Numbered from the stretch's first letter, positions 34,113-44,370 are shown. The stretch is 64,000 nucleotides of DNA from Rosa chinensis (GCF_002994745.2 NC_037092.1:12329501-12393500); one strand, 5' to 3'. Translations and numbers: made by a program. Notes: generated by a model not told the origin, from the sequence alone.

Positions 34113-35324
34113 ATGTCCTTCTCCTCTTCCCGGAATTATCTGGCCCGTTCCGGTCTCCATTTCCGGTTTCAGAGGTCAGTAAGCTTTCAATGCTGCATTG
34201 TTTCTCTAACCTCTTGGGTTTTCAATTTTGTTCTTCATTTTCTAGTACCACATTGACTGTAATATTGAATTTACCTTTGCAGGACACAGTTCCAAAGGAT
34301 CCCGTTTGTTCGTTCTTTTTGGCAGAAGAACAAAGGGTATGCATGGCCTTAATTTTTTACTTTTTTGCATTTTAGGCTCGCCTTCTAATTGTTAATTTAG
34401 TTGATCCGCAGTAATAATTTTGGAGATTTATTTGCTTCAAATTTTGAATCGTTGTTGTAGATGAGAATAATTGCTATTTCTCCTTTGCTGTGGTCTCTAA
34501 CATTGAGTTTCTATGTTCTTTTTGAAACTAAAGAAATTAAGCTCAGGTTTCTCTCTGTTTCCAAGCGTTTCTGTTGTTCTACATGTTTAAGTTATTCAGG
34601 GATCTAGATGATTGGTTGCCAATGTGTAGACTTAATGGTAATATTGGAGTTGTGGGATTTGGAATTTAGACATATGCAAAGAGGTAGAACTGCAAGTCTA
34701 AAAGGGCAAATCGAAAACCTCAAGTCCGTGGATTCTGTGTGGAGAGACGAAAGGATAGCAACCAGCCTAGAGGACATCGCACTATAGTCATGGATCCGCC
34801 TTTTTATAAAAAGCTGAAAATTATGGGGGATCAAGAACAGATTTTGAGTATACTGACGGAGCTTTATATCATATCCGAAGTGAAGTCAACTCTTGGCACA
34901 AAGGGTTTGTTTTCTTGCTTGTAGGAAGATGGAGTAGAAGACACATGGAGAGCATTTGTTGAGACTATGAAAGGGAGAGCTAATACTTCCTCCGATTCTT
35001 ACTTGAAAGTTGAAACAGGAACTCGAGAAAATGGAGAAATGGTTGGACCATGTAGAGCCTTTGGCAAAAGAAATATATCAGGTGCTGGTTGTTCGTCACG
35101 GACAGAAAGTCTCCAAGCCTCAAGGAGAACATCATTTTGAAATTCTTCCCAACAGTTTTGGTTCGATTCTGATTGAGCTCTCAAAGCTTCGGTTGAAAGC
35201 TATTGCATCCTTGGAGCATGGAAACTTGTTGGATGAATTAGACAAGCGAGAACTTGATTATGTAGAGACTTTGATCAAGGAAGTACACTACTTTGTGGTC
35301 GTTCAGCAAGTATTGCTAGAATAA
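34113..35324 (+). pseudogene. decayed paralogue of gene X1 (X2)
   Basis: The exon structure is kept: 34113-34174 (MSFSSSRNYLARSGLHFRFQ), 34283-34336 (TQFQRIPFVRSFWQKNKG) and exon 3 from 34670, with the same splice phases as X1. Exon 3 then changes frame near 34745, resumes as 'NQPRGHRTIVMDP...ILTELYIISEVKSTLGTKG', meets a TAG at about 34922, changes frame near 35010, and ends '...NSFGSILIELSKLRLKAIASLE...YFVVVQQVLLE'. At least two frame changes and one stop make it a pseudogene. Confidence 0.8.
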
Positions 35325-35599
35325 CTTTGGACACCAGTAATGGTAACACTTCAGTTGACAATGGTAACCTCTTTACAAATGAATGGGGCATGGTTAGGGT
35401 TGTTTCTGATTCTTTTTCCTGGTGCTGTGTTGTTGTATCAAACTCCTTCATTTTAATGAGTTATCTTTGCTTGATTTCTTGGTGTAAATGTAGTGATCTA
35501 TCAAGTTGGAGCACTTGAGTAACTAATGGGAGCACAGTATTATCTAATGCCCAGAAAGTTTCTTCCAACTGTTATTTTCTTCCGTAGTAATAAAGCAAA

Positions 35600-35905
35600 A
35601 TTTGTTCGCTTCTCTGCCTTCATAATGCCTTGGGCAGAACAGTTGGAATGCTCTGTTCATTTCTGAAGAAATTTTTAGTATCTTAACTCTGTTATAATTA
35701 TGTTTAAAAATTACTCATGTTTACCCTTTGACTTGGTACATAGTAAAAGCCTCCCTAATCTTGGATACATTAGAAATCTTTGCTTCATGAAGTTAGTCAG
35801 GTTTATAAACTTATTGGTAGTCTCAAGCCATATGTCATGCCAATTACCTGGATATTGGATCTTGAAAATGTTGCTTACTCTGTGAGAAAATGCGGTCGTG
35901 TGGTT
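35600..35905 (-). pseudogene. berberine bridge enzyme-like C-terminal remnant
   Basis: Matches the 3' part of the intact gene 500 bp away: 'cttgggcagaacagttggaatgctctgttcatttct' (from 35628), 'cttcatgaagttagtcaggtttataaacttattggtagtctcaag' (from 35785), 'ggatattggatcttgaaaatgttgc' (35850). Convergent with X2, just as the remnant at 18890-19445 is with X1. Confidence 0.7.
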
Positions 35906-36425
35906 TCCAATGATGACAAGGAAACCACATATTGGAGAACTGAGAAGGGTGAATGCCTACATGGCTATATTTCAATTTCACCAAGAGCTACTTCCTCAGA
36001 CTGGGATGGAGACAATTGAGAGATGGTTGAGCTACATCCCATGACCACATGACGAATGGTTTGAGACTACCAATAAGTTTATAAACCTGATAATAGAGAA
36101 ATGGTTGGATACCATAGAGCTGTTGCTGAACGAAATCTGGTGCTATTGTTCAGATATTTATGTAATCTTTCTTTTTTCTGTTGGCCTTGTTGTATGTTGG
36201 TCTAGCACTGAGGTGCTCTTCCCTTAAGATATATTCTGGCCTTGTTGTATTGGTCTAGTACAGAGGTGTACTTAATACATTATTCATAATTTCATATCTG
36301 ATAAATCAAACTAACAAAACAAGAGAAAAGTGGTTTGCACTTATACATAATAAATAGAAGCACAATATTCTCTAGTTTTATTTCTTTGCACCGTATAGAA
36401 TCAAACACTGAACTCTGCTCCTCCT

Positions 36426-38030
36426 TCATAATACTTGGGGCGGAAGAGTTGGAATGCTCTGTTCATTTCTAAAGAAATTATCAGGATCTACCTTTGTTTT
36501 AATCCGAACTAATCTTTCAAAATTGTGCTTGAAGTACTTAATCCCATACACTTCTCCTTCCTTGTATTCACCCTCTGTATTGGTTCCAATGTCGATATCC
36601 CGGTAGTTGAGAAAAGCCTCCCTTGGACTCTTGGACACATGAGGAGTCATTGCCTCATGAAGTTGTCTAGTCAAATTTAAGTACCTGTTGGTAGTCTCAA
36701 GCTCTCCATCTTTCCAGTTAAATGAATATTGGATCTTGAATATGTTGCCTGCTCTATGTGGAAATGGAGTTTCAGTGGCTGAAATCTCACTCATTTTTCC
36801 TCCATAAGGATTCCACAGCATTCCACCATCACCAATTTCTATCATCACTTTCCACAAAGCTTCCAAATCTGTCTTTGAAATCGGTTCCTGCACATAATCT
36901 GATTTCCGCTTCAGGAATGTTAGTCCCTTTGGAACCCTACTGAGCAAAACATCAAGGGAAGTCCCAATAGGGTAGCTAGCCCAAAACAGAATTGATTCAA
37001 CCCAGCTCATTTCGATGCAATCCTTCTGCTGCAAACCCAATTGAGGCAAGCTTTGATTCAGCAGCCTCAGAAGCCTTACAGAATCCCCCAGGAACAAGGA
37101 AACAAAAGTGGCCGTGATTGTCTTTTCACCTTCTCTGCTTCCATTCCCTGGTAACAGCATCACTCTTACGAACAGATCATTTTCTATATTATCAGCAACT
37201 TTTTGCCACTGCACAACAATGTCTGTTGCACCTTGTTCTAATGTCCTTTTGACCTGGAACACCGTCACCTTCTCAGGAACCTTAACCAACTTGATCTTCC
37301 AAACAAGAATGACTCCAAAACTTGCTGCACCACCTCCTCTTATGGCCCAAAAAAGGTCTTCTCCCATTGATTTCCTGTCGAGGATCTCACCATTCACATT
37401 CACAATTTGTGCATCAACAATGTTGTCCACAGAGAGACCATATTTTCTCATCATGTTACCATACCCACCTCCTGTGAAGTGTCCACCAGCACCAAGAGTA
37501 AGGCATACACCAGCAGGGAATCCATGAACTTTGCTCTTTGCAGAAATCGCATAGTAAATTTCTCCAAGAGTTGCACCAGATTGTACCCAAGCACTCTCAT
37601 CAGCCAGATCAATATTGATGGACCGGAGATTAAACATGTCAAGAACAATAAAGGGCTTGTTGGAGACATATGATAGGCCCTCATAGTCATGACCACCACT
37701 TCTTATTCTGATCTCCAAGCCTACACTTTTGGCACAAACAACAGTGGCTTGAACATGGGAATAGTTCTTCGCCGCCACAATTAGCAGCGGTTTCGGGGTT
37801 GTGGGAGTCGAAAATCTGAGATTTCTCACATAAGAATTCAGGACGGATGAGAAATTGGCATTGTTGGAGGTGTAAACGACTCCAGATATTGGATTAGAGG
37901 ACTGAGAATGGTTTGAAAGGCATTGGAGAAAAGTGGTTTCAACTAAGGATGGACTTGTAGCGCATGAAACTGGTGATATCACTCCAAGGATTGAATACAT
38001 TGAGAGCATTGCTAGTACTAAAGGCTTCAT
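36426..38030 (-). CDS. berberine bridge enzyme-like FAD oxidoreductase
   Basis: 534 aa, single exon, ATG at 38028-38030, complete and uninterrupted. An N-terminal signal peptide (MKPLVLAMLSMYSILGVISPVSCA, cleavage near 23-24) points to the secretory pathway and cell wall or vacuole. FAD-binding domain about 75-250: RSGGHDYEGLSY with the flavin-linking His114, and GVCLTLGAGGHFTGGGYG with Cys176, so bicovalent FAD attachment is expected. The C-terminal BBE domain contains NPYGGKMSEI and the conserved NYRDIDIG. Several N-glycosylation sequons. Family members oxidise alkaloids, monolignols, or oligosaccharides and other carbohydrates; the substrate here cannot be told. Close remnants and a sister gene at 49214-50932 show a small local BBE-like family. 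Confidence 0.95.
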   Translation of the reverse strand: MKPLVLAMLSMYSILGVISPVSCATSPSLVETTFLQCLSNHSQSSNPISGVVYTSNNANFSSVLNSYVRNLRFSTPTTPKPLLIVAAKNYSHVQATVVCAKSVGLEIRIRSGGHDYEGLSYVSNKPFIVLDMFNLRSINIDLADESAWVQSGATLGEIYYAISAKSKVHGFPAGVCLTLGAGGHFTGGGYGNMMRKYGLSVDNIVDAQIVNVNGEILDRKSMGEDLFWAIRGGGAASFGVILVWKIKLVKVPEKVTVFQVKRTLEQGATDIVVQWQKVADNIENDLFVRVMLLPGNGSREGEKTITATFVSLFLGDSVRLLRLLNQSLPQLGLQQKDCIEMSWVESILFWASYPIGTSLDVLLSRVPKGLTFLKRKSDYVQEPISKTDLEALWKVMIEIGDGGMLWNPYGGKMSEISATETPFPHRAGNIFKIQYSFNWKDGELETTNRYLNLTRQLHEAMTPHVSKSPREAFLNYRDIDIGTNTEGEYKEGEVYGIKYFKHNFERLVRIKTKVDPDNFFRNEQSIPTLPPQVL

Positions 38031-38354
38031 TTTTGGTGGAAATGTTTCTCTCCTCTCTCAAGCAGTTGCTATTGAGGTTGGCTATCATTTAAAGGCATAG
38101 AGGCGTGATTCTTCGTATGGAAATTTTTTATTTAAATGGTGTGACTGATGAATCTAAGCTCTTGGTGATTGTACACTACGCTATTATTGCACAATAAGAA
38201 ATCTGCATTTGAGTGAAAATTAAAAGGAGTTTGTTATACACATCAAGTTTTATAGCATTATAAGAAAGAAAGAGTCATAACAAATTCCACAAGGCCACAA
38301 TTTTTGAAATTTCTCAATAAGGATGTTTTAAGCCTTCTTTTATTAGGATAAAAA

Positions 38355-38442
38355 GTGGTTATTAAAGGTCAATCCTCAATACAAATGTTCAATTGTGAGT
38401 CAATAAAATTTGGTGGGTTGTTACAAAGCTATTTATTGGGGA
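38355..38442. repeat. 'caataaaatttggtgg' repeat segment
   Basis: 'gtcaataaaatttggtgggttgttacaaagctatttattgg' resembles 44091-44125 and 42415-42460. An old dispersed repeat, hosting both the retroposon at 38443 and Pack-MULE 2. The end (38426-38442) is the retroposon target site. Confidence 0.5.
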
Positions 38443-39387
38443 GGTTTGATACTTTAATTCAACAAAATTCTCACTCCATAAAAAAACTCACAAATTCGGG
38501 AAGCTCTCTCTCCTCGAGAACCCTAAAGGCCGAACTTTTCCGATCTAAGAATTCATTCTCGTCCGGAGGCGTCTGGACGCCGGGCTGGCCTCTGGCCTCG
38601 CCGCTGTCATAGAGACTGCTGCCGGACGGGTATTGATGGCTATTGCTCATGGGGTTCCATTAGATGAGGTTTGCTCGGGGCTTGTCGGCGGGTTTGGCTG
38701 GGATGGTGCGTGGTGGTGGTTGTTCAAACAAGAGCAGAGATCTAGCTCTGATGCCGGTTTCCTTGCTCAACGGCGCCAAGGAGCAGACTCGATGGCGGTG
38801 TGTGGCAGGAGACCTAGATCGGGGTCGATTTTTCTGCAGTGGCGTTGGTTTTTCTTTGTGCTTGGGTTGCGACGTCGAGGCCAGTGGCGGTGGGACTGCT
38901 ACGGTGCGAATCGCGGCTGTGCCGGTCATGGCGGCGTGTGGCGGAGGGAGTTTTGCTTGACTGTTGTGAACGACGAAAGAGCAGATGGTTTGGGTGGACT
39001 AGACAGGACCAACTGAATGGGTCTTGGGTGGACTTTCTGTGGTGGCTGCCCTAGTTGGGCTTTGAGTTGTGGGCTAGGGTTTTGGCCCCAGTGCATTAAT
39101 TATGTATTAGCTTAGTCTTTTACAATAAATTTCCTTTTAGGAAGCTAACACACGTTATGTGCACTCTATGTATCTCTAGCGCCTCTAGAGTAGTACCAAA
39201 GGAGGATCTCCGCTATGTCTACGTCCATGACATGTCTAATGAGTGGGTCTATTTCTATGTATCACTGTAGGTACTACCACTATCTTCTTGTCTATCTGTA
39301 CATGGCAGCGGAAGGATATGTAACGGCCTATTCTGGCTTTAGATGAATATATCTATCAACACCCGGATTTGGGTTAAAAAAAAAAAG
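38443..39387 (+). mobile_element. poly(A) retroposon with 17-bp target duplication
   Basis: aagctatttattgggga occurs at 38426-38442 and at 39388-39404, right after 'gggttaaaaaaaaaaag'. The body begins T/C-rich and then GC-rich ('ccggaggcgtctggacgccgggctggcctc'), matching 2345-2400 of the copy at 2270-3298; the 3' end 'ggaaggatatgtaacggcctattctggcttta' matches the family's terminal block. No RT ORF. Confidence 0.75.
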
Positions 39388-39977
39388 AAGCTATTTATTG
39401 GGGAATTTTATTGACAACTATCGTTATACCCGTTCAATGACCAGAGTAATAATCAAGAACTTAATGTGTTTTGGCCTCAAATTTCAGTAACTAAAGAGAA
39501 TAAAAATTAGGTGCATGCCTTAATTTTTGGATTGAATATGTGTTTCTCAGCCACCCTTTTTTTCTTTTTTAATTTTTTAATTTGATTTTGGTATTTTACT
39601 ATACTAACATTTTATATGCTTTGTATATGAATTCAATTTACTTTATTCAAAAGGCATATATGACCATTCAAATTTGGGTGCGGCTATTGCCACCCTACCA
39701 TTTTCTTAGTTCACCCTACAAATATTTGAATTATTAAAAAACTATATTACCTATGTGCAAAATGACTAATAAATACATTAATTTTATCAAATCCAAATCT
39801 GTAAGGAAAATTAAATGCATAACCAATTAATTTTTTTTTCTTTTTGAACCAAGTAATTCATTCATCTCAAGCCAGAATGGCACGGATACATACCTTCCCT
39901 TGCCAAACTCAAGGGCAAGTTTAGGACATGGTATGCTAGTACCACTCATTAGACAACCAGTGCACACTTATTAAGAA

Positions 39978-40340
39978 GGGCTAATTACTGTTTAGTACCC
40001 TGTGGTTTGGGTTGAACATCAATTCAGTCCCTCGACTTTCAATTTCATCAAAAACACTCTCACACTATCATTTCTCATCCAATAGGTCCAGCCATTATGA
40101 TTCCGTCAATTTCAACCGTTTAGTTGCTGACGTGGCGATCCAACTCAGCATAGGTGGGCCCCACATAGAGGCGAATTTCCCAAATTAACCCTGGCCAGCC
40201 AAATATGGAAAAATCCAAAATAAATTCAAGATTTTGAGGTTAGGGAGACTCGAACCCCTCCCAACACACATGAAAATGAAAGCCCCAACCACTGGACCAC
40301 TTGCATGGTATTAGTATATTTCAAACTAAAATAATATATA
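39978..40340. repeat. left TIR of Pack-MULE 1
   Basis: Pairs with 41172-41535. Contains, on the minus strand, a tRNA-like pair of Pol III boxes: A-box tggtccagtgg (complement of 40289-40299) and B-box ggttcgagtct (complement of 40246-40256). Confidence 0.88.
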
Positions 40341-41045
40341 CAGCTGTATAACGGTCAACGAACTCGGAGGGTTCTTGAACCCCTTGAGCTGCAGATCAAG
40401 AAATGAAGCCATCACTCTGTTTCCATTGGTCCTCATCACGCCTCTGGCTCTTTCAAACCAAGAAGCCGCCAGAAACCCAATCGTGCTTGTACCGTTCAAC
40501 GAAGGCAACTCGCACATCTGATCCGGGACCGGAATTGGGGTCCGGGCGGGAGCATGGAAGTTCGGGTAGAAGAAGTCCTCGACTCCGAGAACTATCAGGA
40601 ACCCGTCGTCGTAGATCCGCGAGGCTGCGGTTGTGACCCTGACGTCGTTGAGAGAAATTTCGATGTTGGAAGGAGACAAGGTGATAAAGAGGGAGCTGCC
40701 GGAGAGGAGAGTCAGGATCTTGGTGCCAGCGGGGAGCGATTTTAGGGTTTGGAGGGGGAGAGCGAGAGGGGCGAAGTGGAATTGGAGGAGATAGAGGGAG
40801 GGCTGGCCGGCTCTCTTGAAGGCGGAGTCCGGCAGAGCGAAGATGGTGAGCGACAGCAACTTGGGGACAAGGGGCTGAGAGACGGCCTCAAGAGTGAGAG
40901 TCATAGAGAGGTAGCAGGAATCGGAGAGAGGACTTCGGCGGTGTTGAGGATGCTGTGGGAGGGGAGAGCGGAGGAGAGAGAGAGAGAGGAGGGAGATGAG
41001 GAGGAGGAGGAGGAGAGAGACGGCGGTGATCGACGGCGACATCAT
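40326..41045 (-). CDS. fasciclin-like arabinogalactan protein-like ORF (captured)
   Basis: 239-codon uninterrupted ORF, ATG at 41043-41045. A hydrophobic signal peptide (ITAVSLLLLLLISLLSLSLL) is followed by a FAS1-type domain, about residues 40-175: 'SDSCYLSMTLTLEAVS', 'LTIFALPDSAFKRAGQPSLYLLQFHFAPLALPLQTLKSLPAGTKI', 'ISLNDVRV', 'IYDDGFLIVLGVEDFF'. This is the layout of plant FLA proteins (cell-surface adhesion/AGP backbone). The last codons (IQLYILF) run into the left TIR, so the natural 3' end is lost; Pro/Ala-rich AGP tracts and a GPI signal are not evident. Being inside a Pack-MULE it is most likely a captured copy of an FLA gene elsewhere; lack of stops suggests recent capture or selection. 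Confidence 0.8.
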   Translation of the reverse strand: MMSPSITAVSLLLLLLISLLSLSLLRSPLPQHPQHRRSPLSDSCYLSMTLTLEAVSQPLVPKLLSLTIFALPDSAFKRAGQPSLYLLQFHFAPLALPLQTLKSLPAGTKILTLLSGSSLFITLSPSNIEISLNDVRVTTAASRIYDDGFLIVLGVEDFFYPNFHAPARTPIPVPDQMCELPSLNGTSTIGFLAASWFERARGVMRTNGNRVMASFLDLQLKGFKNPPSSLTVIQLYILF

Positions 41046-41171
41046 TGACGGAGCTTCAAGAAAGATTTAGGCGGTTGCAGAATGCAGAGTGTGTGAGAGT
41101 GAAAATGGGAGTGGGGAGGTGAATTTAGAAGGGCGGTTTTTCTTTTGGCTGGAAATTGTGGACAGGTGCGC

Positions 41172-41535
41172 TATATATATTATTTTAGTTTGAAATATAC
41201 CAATACCATGCAAGTGATCCGGTGGTTGGGGCTTTCATTTTTATGTGTGTTGGGAGGGGTTCGAGTCTCCCCAACCTCAAACTCTGGAATTTATTTTGGA
41301 TTTTTCCATATTTGGCTAGCTAGGGTCAGTTTGGGAAATTCGCCTCCATGTGGGGCTCACCTATGCTGAGTTGGGTCGCCACGTCAGCAGCTAAACTGTT
41401 GAAGTTGACGGAATCATAACGGATCGACCTATTGGATGAGAAATGATAGTATAGGGGTGTTTTTGATGAAGTTGAAAGTCGAGGGACTGAATTGATGTTC
41501 GACCCAGACCACAGGATACTAAACAGTAATTAGCC
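41172..41535. repeat. right TIR of Pack-MULE 1
   Basis: Inverted match to 39978-40340. Plus-strand A-box-like tgatccggtgg (41215-41225) and B-box ggttcgagtct (41258-41268), pointing outwards. Confidence 0.88.
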
Positions 41536-42177
41536 TTATTAAGAATGAACCTATAAAACTATGAAAATAAACATAGTACATAGATCCATCCCAAAACATA
41601 AATAAATCAATGGCAATTAGTTGAGACAATCCTCTTGGATCCTAAATACGAAATCCCATAGACTTATAGCCCATTAGTGTGGTCTGTGGACAAGCCCAAA
41701 TCCAGAAGACTACAGACACCCAGAGCTCATTGGATTGCAGCATGCACACCGATTTTGGCCTCCAAAGTGAGTTTGGGCCACCAACCTGTTTTGGTCACCC
41801 CACTACAGGCAAGCCCCAAAACAGCTTTGGACACCCAAAGCAGCCGATTTGATTTGGGCCTCAGAAAAGATTTGGACACCCAATTGAAGTTAGGCTTCGC
41901 AACTGATCTGTGCACCTCGTACTTGGGCACCACTTCTCCGTCAATCACGGCCGCAACCACCACTGCTATCGCCAGCAATCAAAACAGTCTTTATTAGATG
42001 CGCATTATGAATTAACTAATGATGATAGCAATATAGTGGATGATATCAAGTTCAGTATGATTCATGTGCAAGGACTTGAGTAATTGCTTTATAGCAATTA
42101 AAACAGTCTTAATTAGATGCGCAATACGAATGAACTCATATACACTCAAGTGAGTGTGAGCCTAGCACTCCCTTGTA

Positions 42178-42327
42178 GTGGATGATATTAAGTTCAGTAT
42201 GATTCATGGGCAAGGACTTGACATCACTTATACTAAGAGGGACTCAAATAAAGTGGCACATAAGCTAGCTAGTATAGCTTTTGAATTTGATGATAAACTA
42301 TTGGCTTCAGTGCTTCAGATATTATAG
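42178..42327 (+). pseudogene. LINE RNase H C-terminal fragment
   Basis: Reads VDDIKFSMIHGQGLDITYTKRDSNKVAHKLASIAFEFDD across two stretches. 'RDSNKVAHKLA' is the typical end of the RNase H-like domain that follows reverse transcriptase in plant LINEs (RVT_3). It ends at a TAG at 42325-42327, followed by 'WTPLILD'. Part of it is duplicated just upstream (42040-42080). Confidence 0.65.
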
Positions 42328-42717
42328 TGGACCCCCCTTATTTTAGATTGTACTCATCTACATATTGTTTGAGTAAATTAATCCATATTTAAAAAAAGAA
42401 AAAAAAAAGGTATATTGTCATGGAACTGGTTATTGAGGTCAATAAAGTATTTATTGAGTGTCAAGAAAATATGGGAAATTCGTCCAAACAATGTCTGAAC
42501 TTTTCTAGACTATTAATTTTCATACCTATACTTTGAAAAACGTCATAATGGTACCTGAAGTTTTGGCCCCGACCCAATTTTCGTACCTAGCAACAGTAAA
42601 GTCGTCAACGGCGTTAAATTTTCAAGGGTAAAAGCGTTACTTCATGTATTTTGGTACAGTAAATCAATTTTAAAACAATGAAAATCCAAAATAATGCCCA
42701 AACTTTAACGTTGGGGA

Positions 42718-42776
42718 GACTCGAACCCCAACCCATCCCAACACATATGGGAATGAACGCCCCAACCACCAGGATG
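42718..42776 (-). other. tRNA-like A/B box module in Pack-MULE 2
   Basis: Minus strand: catcctggtgg (A-box-like, 42766-42776) and ggttcgagtct (B box, 42718-42728), 37 bases apart. The surrounding ~130 bases resemble the module in the TIRs of Pack-MULE 1 although the two elements' terminal sequences differ. Probably SINE- or tRNA-derived; no full tRNA cloverleaf is claimed. Confidence 0.5.
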
Positions 42777-43410
42777 CTTGCCTGTCGTTAGTATCTGGTA
42801 AACAAAAATTATATATATCATTTAGTTTAAAAATATTTTTTCTTTGACCATTCTGTCATCTTCCTTCTCGTGTTGCAGCCTCTACAAGTATCTCTCTCTC
42901 TCTTCCTCCTTCATTCCAGATTCCCAGCCACAAAGTTTCTTACTATTAATTTTTCTTCTTCAGTTGCAAATACTAGTAGCCCAAAATCTCAATTGTTCCT
43001 TCTCCAATTCTTCTATTTCTTCTTTCTTTTCCTCTGTTTTCTTCATCTCCTTTCTTCTCCTCCATATCTGTTAATATATCTGGAGATCAAACCTCGAACT
43101 CGCCGGCTTTCATGGTGTATTTGCCTCGGTAGATGGTTTTGAACAAAATGCCTCGGTTTTGTGCCGAGGCCAGCCCTGACTCTCTCTCTTCTCTCTTCTC
43201 TCTTCAGAAACTACATAGGAAAACGCGAGAAGCTTTCAGGCTTCACTCTGCCATCGTCGCCTGTCGTTCGGAGTAGGAGTCTGAGGAGACGACACTCTGA
43301 ACACTTCAACCCACTCCACCCTACATCCCAGCATGCCACCCTGCATCCAAGCGTGCCCCGGAAATCATGGGCAAAAACATCGTCGTCCACCTTTCTGTCG
43401 CCTCCTCTCA

Positions 43411-43566
43411 TCGGCTCTGCGTTGGCATGGGCCTCCCGTCGGCAAACACATCGTCCTCGACAAACCCCTCCCCATCAACGACGAGCTCTTCTGGGACAAC
43501 GGCACATCGTTTCTCCAACCCTGTATCGATCGCATCACCGACACCTACGAAAAGTGCAGAGGCAAG
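43411..43566 (+). pseudogene. NDUFB8-like complex I subunit fragment
   Basis: Reads GMGLP in one frame, then after a one-base shift near 43438 VGKHIVLDKPLPINDELFWD and NGTSFLQPCIDRITDT. This resembles the N-terminal half of the plant mitochondrial NADH dehydrogenase 1 beta subcomplex subunit 8. The membrane-spanning C-terminal half is missing. A captured, frameshifted exon piece inside the Pack-MULE. Confidence 0.65.
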
Positions 43567-43764
43567 GAGGTTGGAAACGTCGTCGTCGGAGTCGGAGGAG
43601 ATGAGGCGGTTGACGATGAAGACTAGGGAGTCGATGTGGGGGACGAGGGAGTTAAAGGGTTTCGAAATGGCGAGGCAGCGAATGAGGGTCTTGGTGTCTG
43701 AGACCAGGTCGAAGATCTGGAGGATCACGGGGTCCGGGAGCCGATCAAAGCCGTCTATTTCCAT
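43564..43764 (-). pseudogene. F-box domain fragment (captured)
   Basis: From ATG 43762-43764: MEIDGFDRLPDPVILQIFDL, VSDTKTLIRCLAISKPFNSL, VPHIDSLVFIVNRLISSDSDD, an F-box of the plant 'FDRLPD..L' type that binds SKP1 in SCF ubiquitin ligases, with the sequence just after it. The frame then runs antisense through the NDUFB8-like piece. Only the first ~65 residues of the gene were captured. A GA microsatellite (43771-43797) lies in its leader. Confidence 0.75.
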
Positions 43765-44189
43765 CCTCAGAAAGAGAGAGAGAGAGAGAGAGAGAGGGTT
43801 TTCTGGGAATGTCATGGTTTCGGTGGAGGAGAAGAAGAGGATGGAGACGAGTGGTGAGAGAAGATGAATACTAAAATGACGAAAATATCCCTGAAAATTT
43901 AACGCCATTGACGACTTTACTGTTGCTAGGTACGAAAATTGGGTCGGGGCCAAAACTTCAGGTACCATTATGACATTTTTCAAAGTATAGGTATGAAAAT
44001 TAATAGTCTGGAAAAGTTCAGACACTGTTTGGACGAATTTCCCAGAAAATATTTATTGAGGATCAATAAATGTTTTATTGTAAGTCAATAAAATTCGGTG
44101 GCTTGTCATAGAATTGTTTATTGTGGGTCAATAAAATATTTACTAAAAATATTAGAAAAATGTTTATTGAGAGTTAGGAAAAAATTATT

Positions 44190-44370
44190 AGATTTTTTAA
44201 CTCAGAGCCGATAAAAAAAAATTCTAAAGACTGCTCTAATAAATAGACGAATGGGAAAAATGAAAATAAGGCAACACGTGGGGGAAAAATCTATACTCTT
44301 ATCCTTTTGACTCAAGGGCAATTGTTTTGATAGACTACATTTGCTGATTTGTGATTTGCATGATTCTCCT
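44190..44370. other. AT-rich spacer
   Basis: No feature recognised. Confidence 0.3.

Larger units (their letters stand above)
39978..41535. mobile_element. Pack-MULE 1 carrying an FLA-like gene
   Basis: 10-bp duplication ttattaagaa at 39968-39977 and 41536-41545 (MULEs make 9-11). Long inverted ends: 39978-40340 and 41172-41535, about 363 bases each and roughly 90% alike, starting gggctaattactgtttagta and ggctaattactgtttagta. The centre is GC-rich and coding, unlike the ends. No transposase, so it must be moved in trans. Confidence 0.9.
39829..42010 (-). mobile_element. poly(A) retroposon, minus orientation, split by Pack-MULE 1
   Basis: T run at 39829-39845, then 'tctcaagccagaatggcacg' and 'accactcattagacaaccag'. 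After the Pack-MULE it continues 'aacctataaaactatgaaaa..acatagtacatag..atcctcttggatcc', exactly as in the copy at 31272. The right end is approximate. Confidence 0.55.
42473..44043. mobile_element. Pack-MULE 2 with fragments of two genes
   Basis: A perfect 9-bp duplication agaaaatat (42464-42472, 44044-44052). Inverted ends of about 156 bases (42473-42628 and 43889-44043) starting gggaaattcgtccaaaca, about 95% alike. The interior holds a complex I subunit fragment (+) and an F-box fragment (-) abutting near 43565, plus T/C-rich leader-like sequence (42840-43210). No transposase. Confidence 0.92.

Noticed and set aside
40778..41060. GA-rich plus-strand ORF (Glu/Arg-rich)
   Set aside because: It is the antisense of the Leu/Ser-rich signal peptide and start of the FLA-like ORF.
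43161..43410. Upstream part of the plus-strand ORF as a genuine N-terminus of the NDUFB8-like protein
   Set aside because: The reading is Ser/Arg/Pro low-complexity and changes frame before the recognisable block; cannot be supported.
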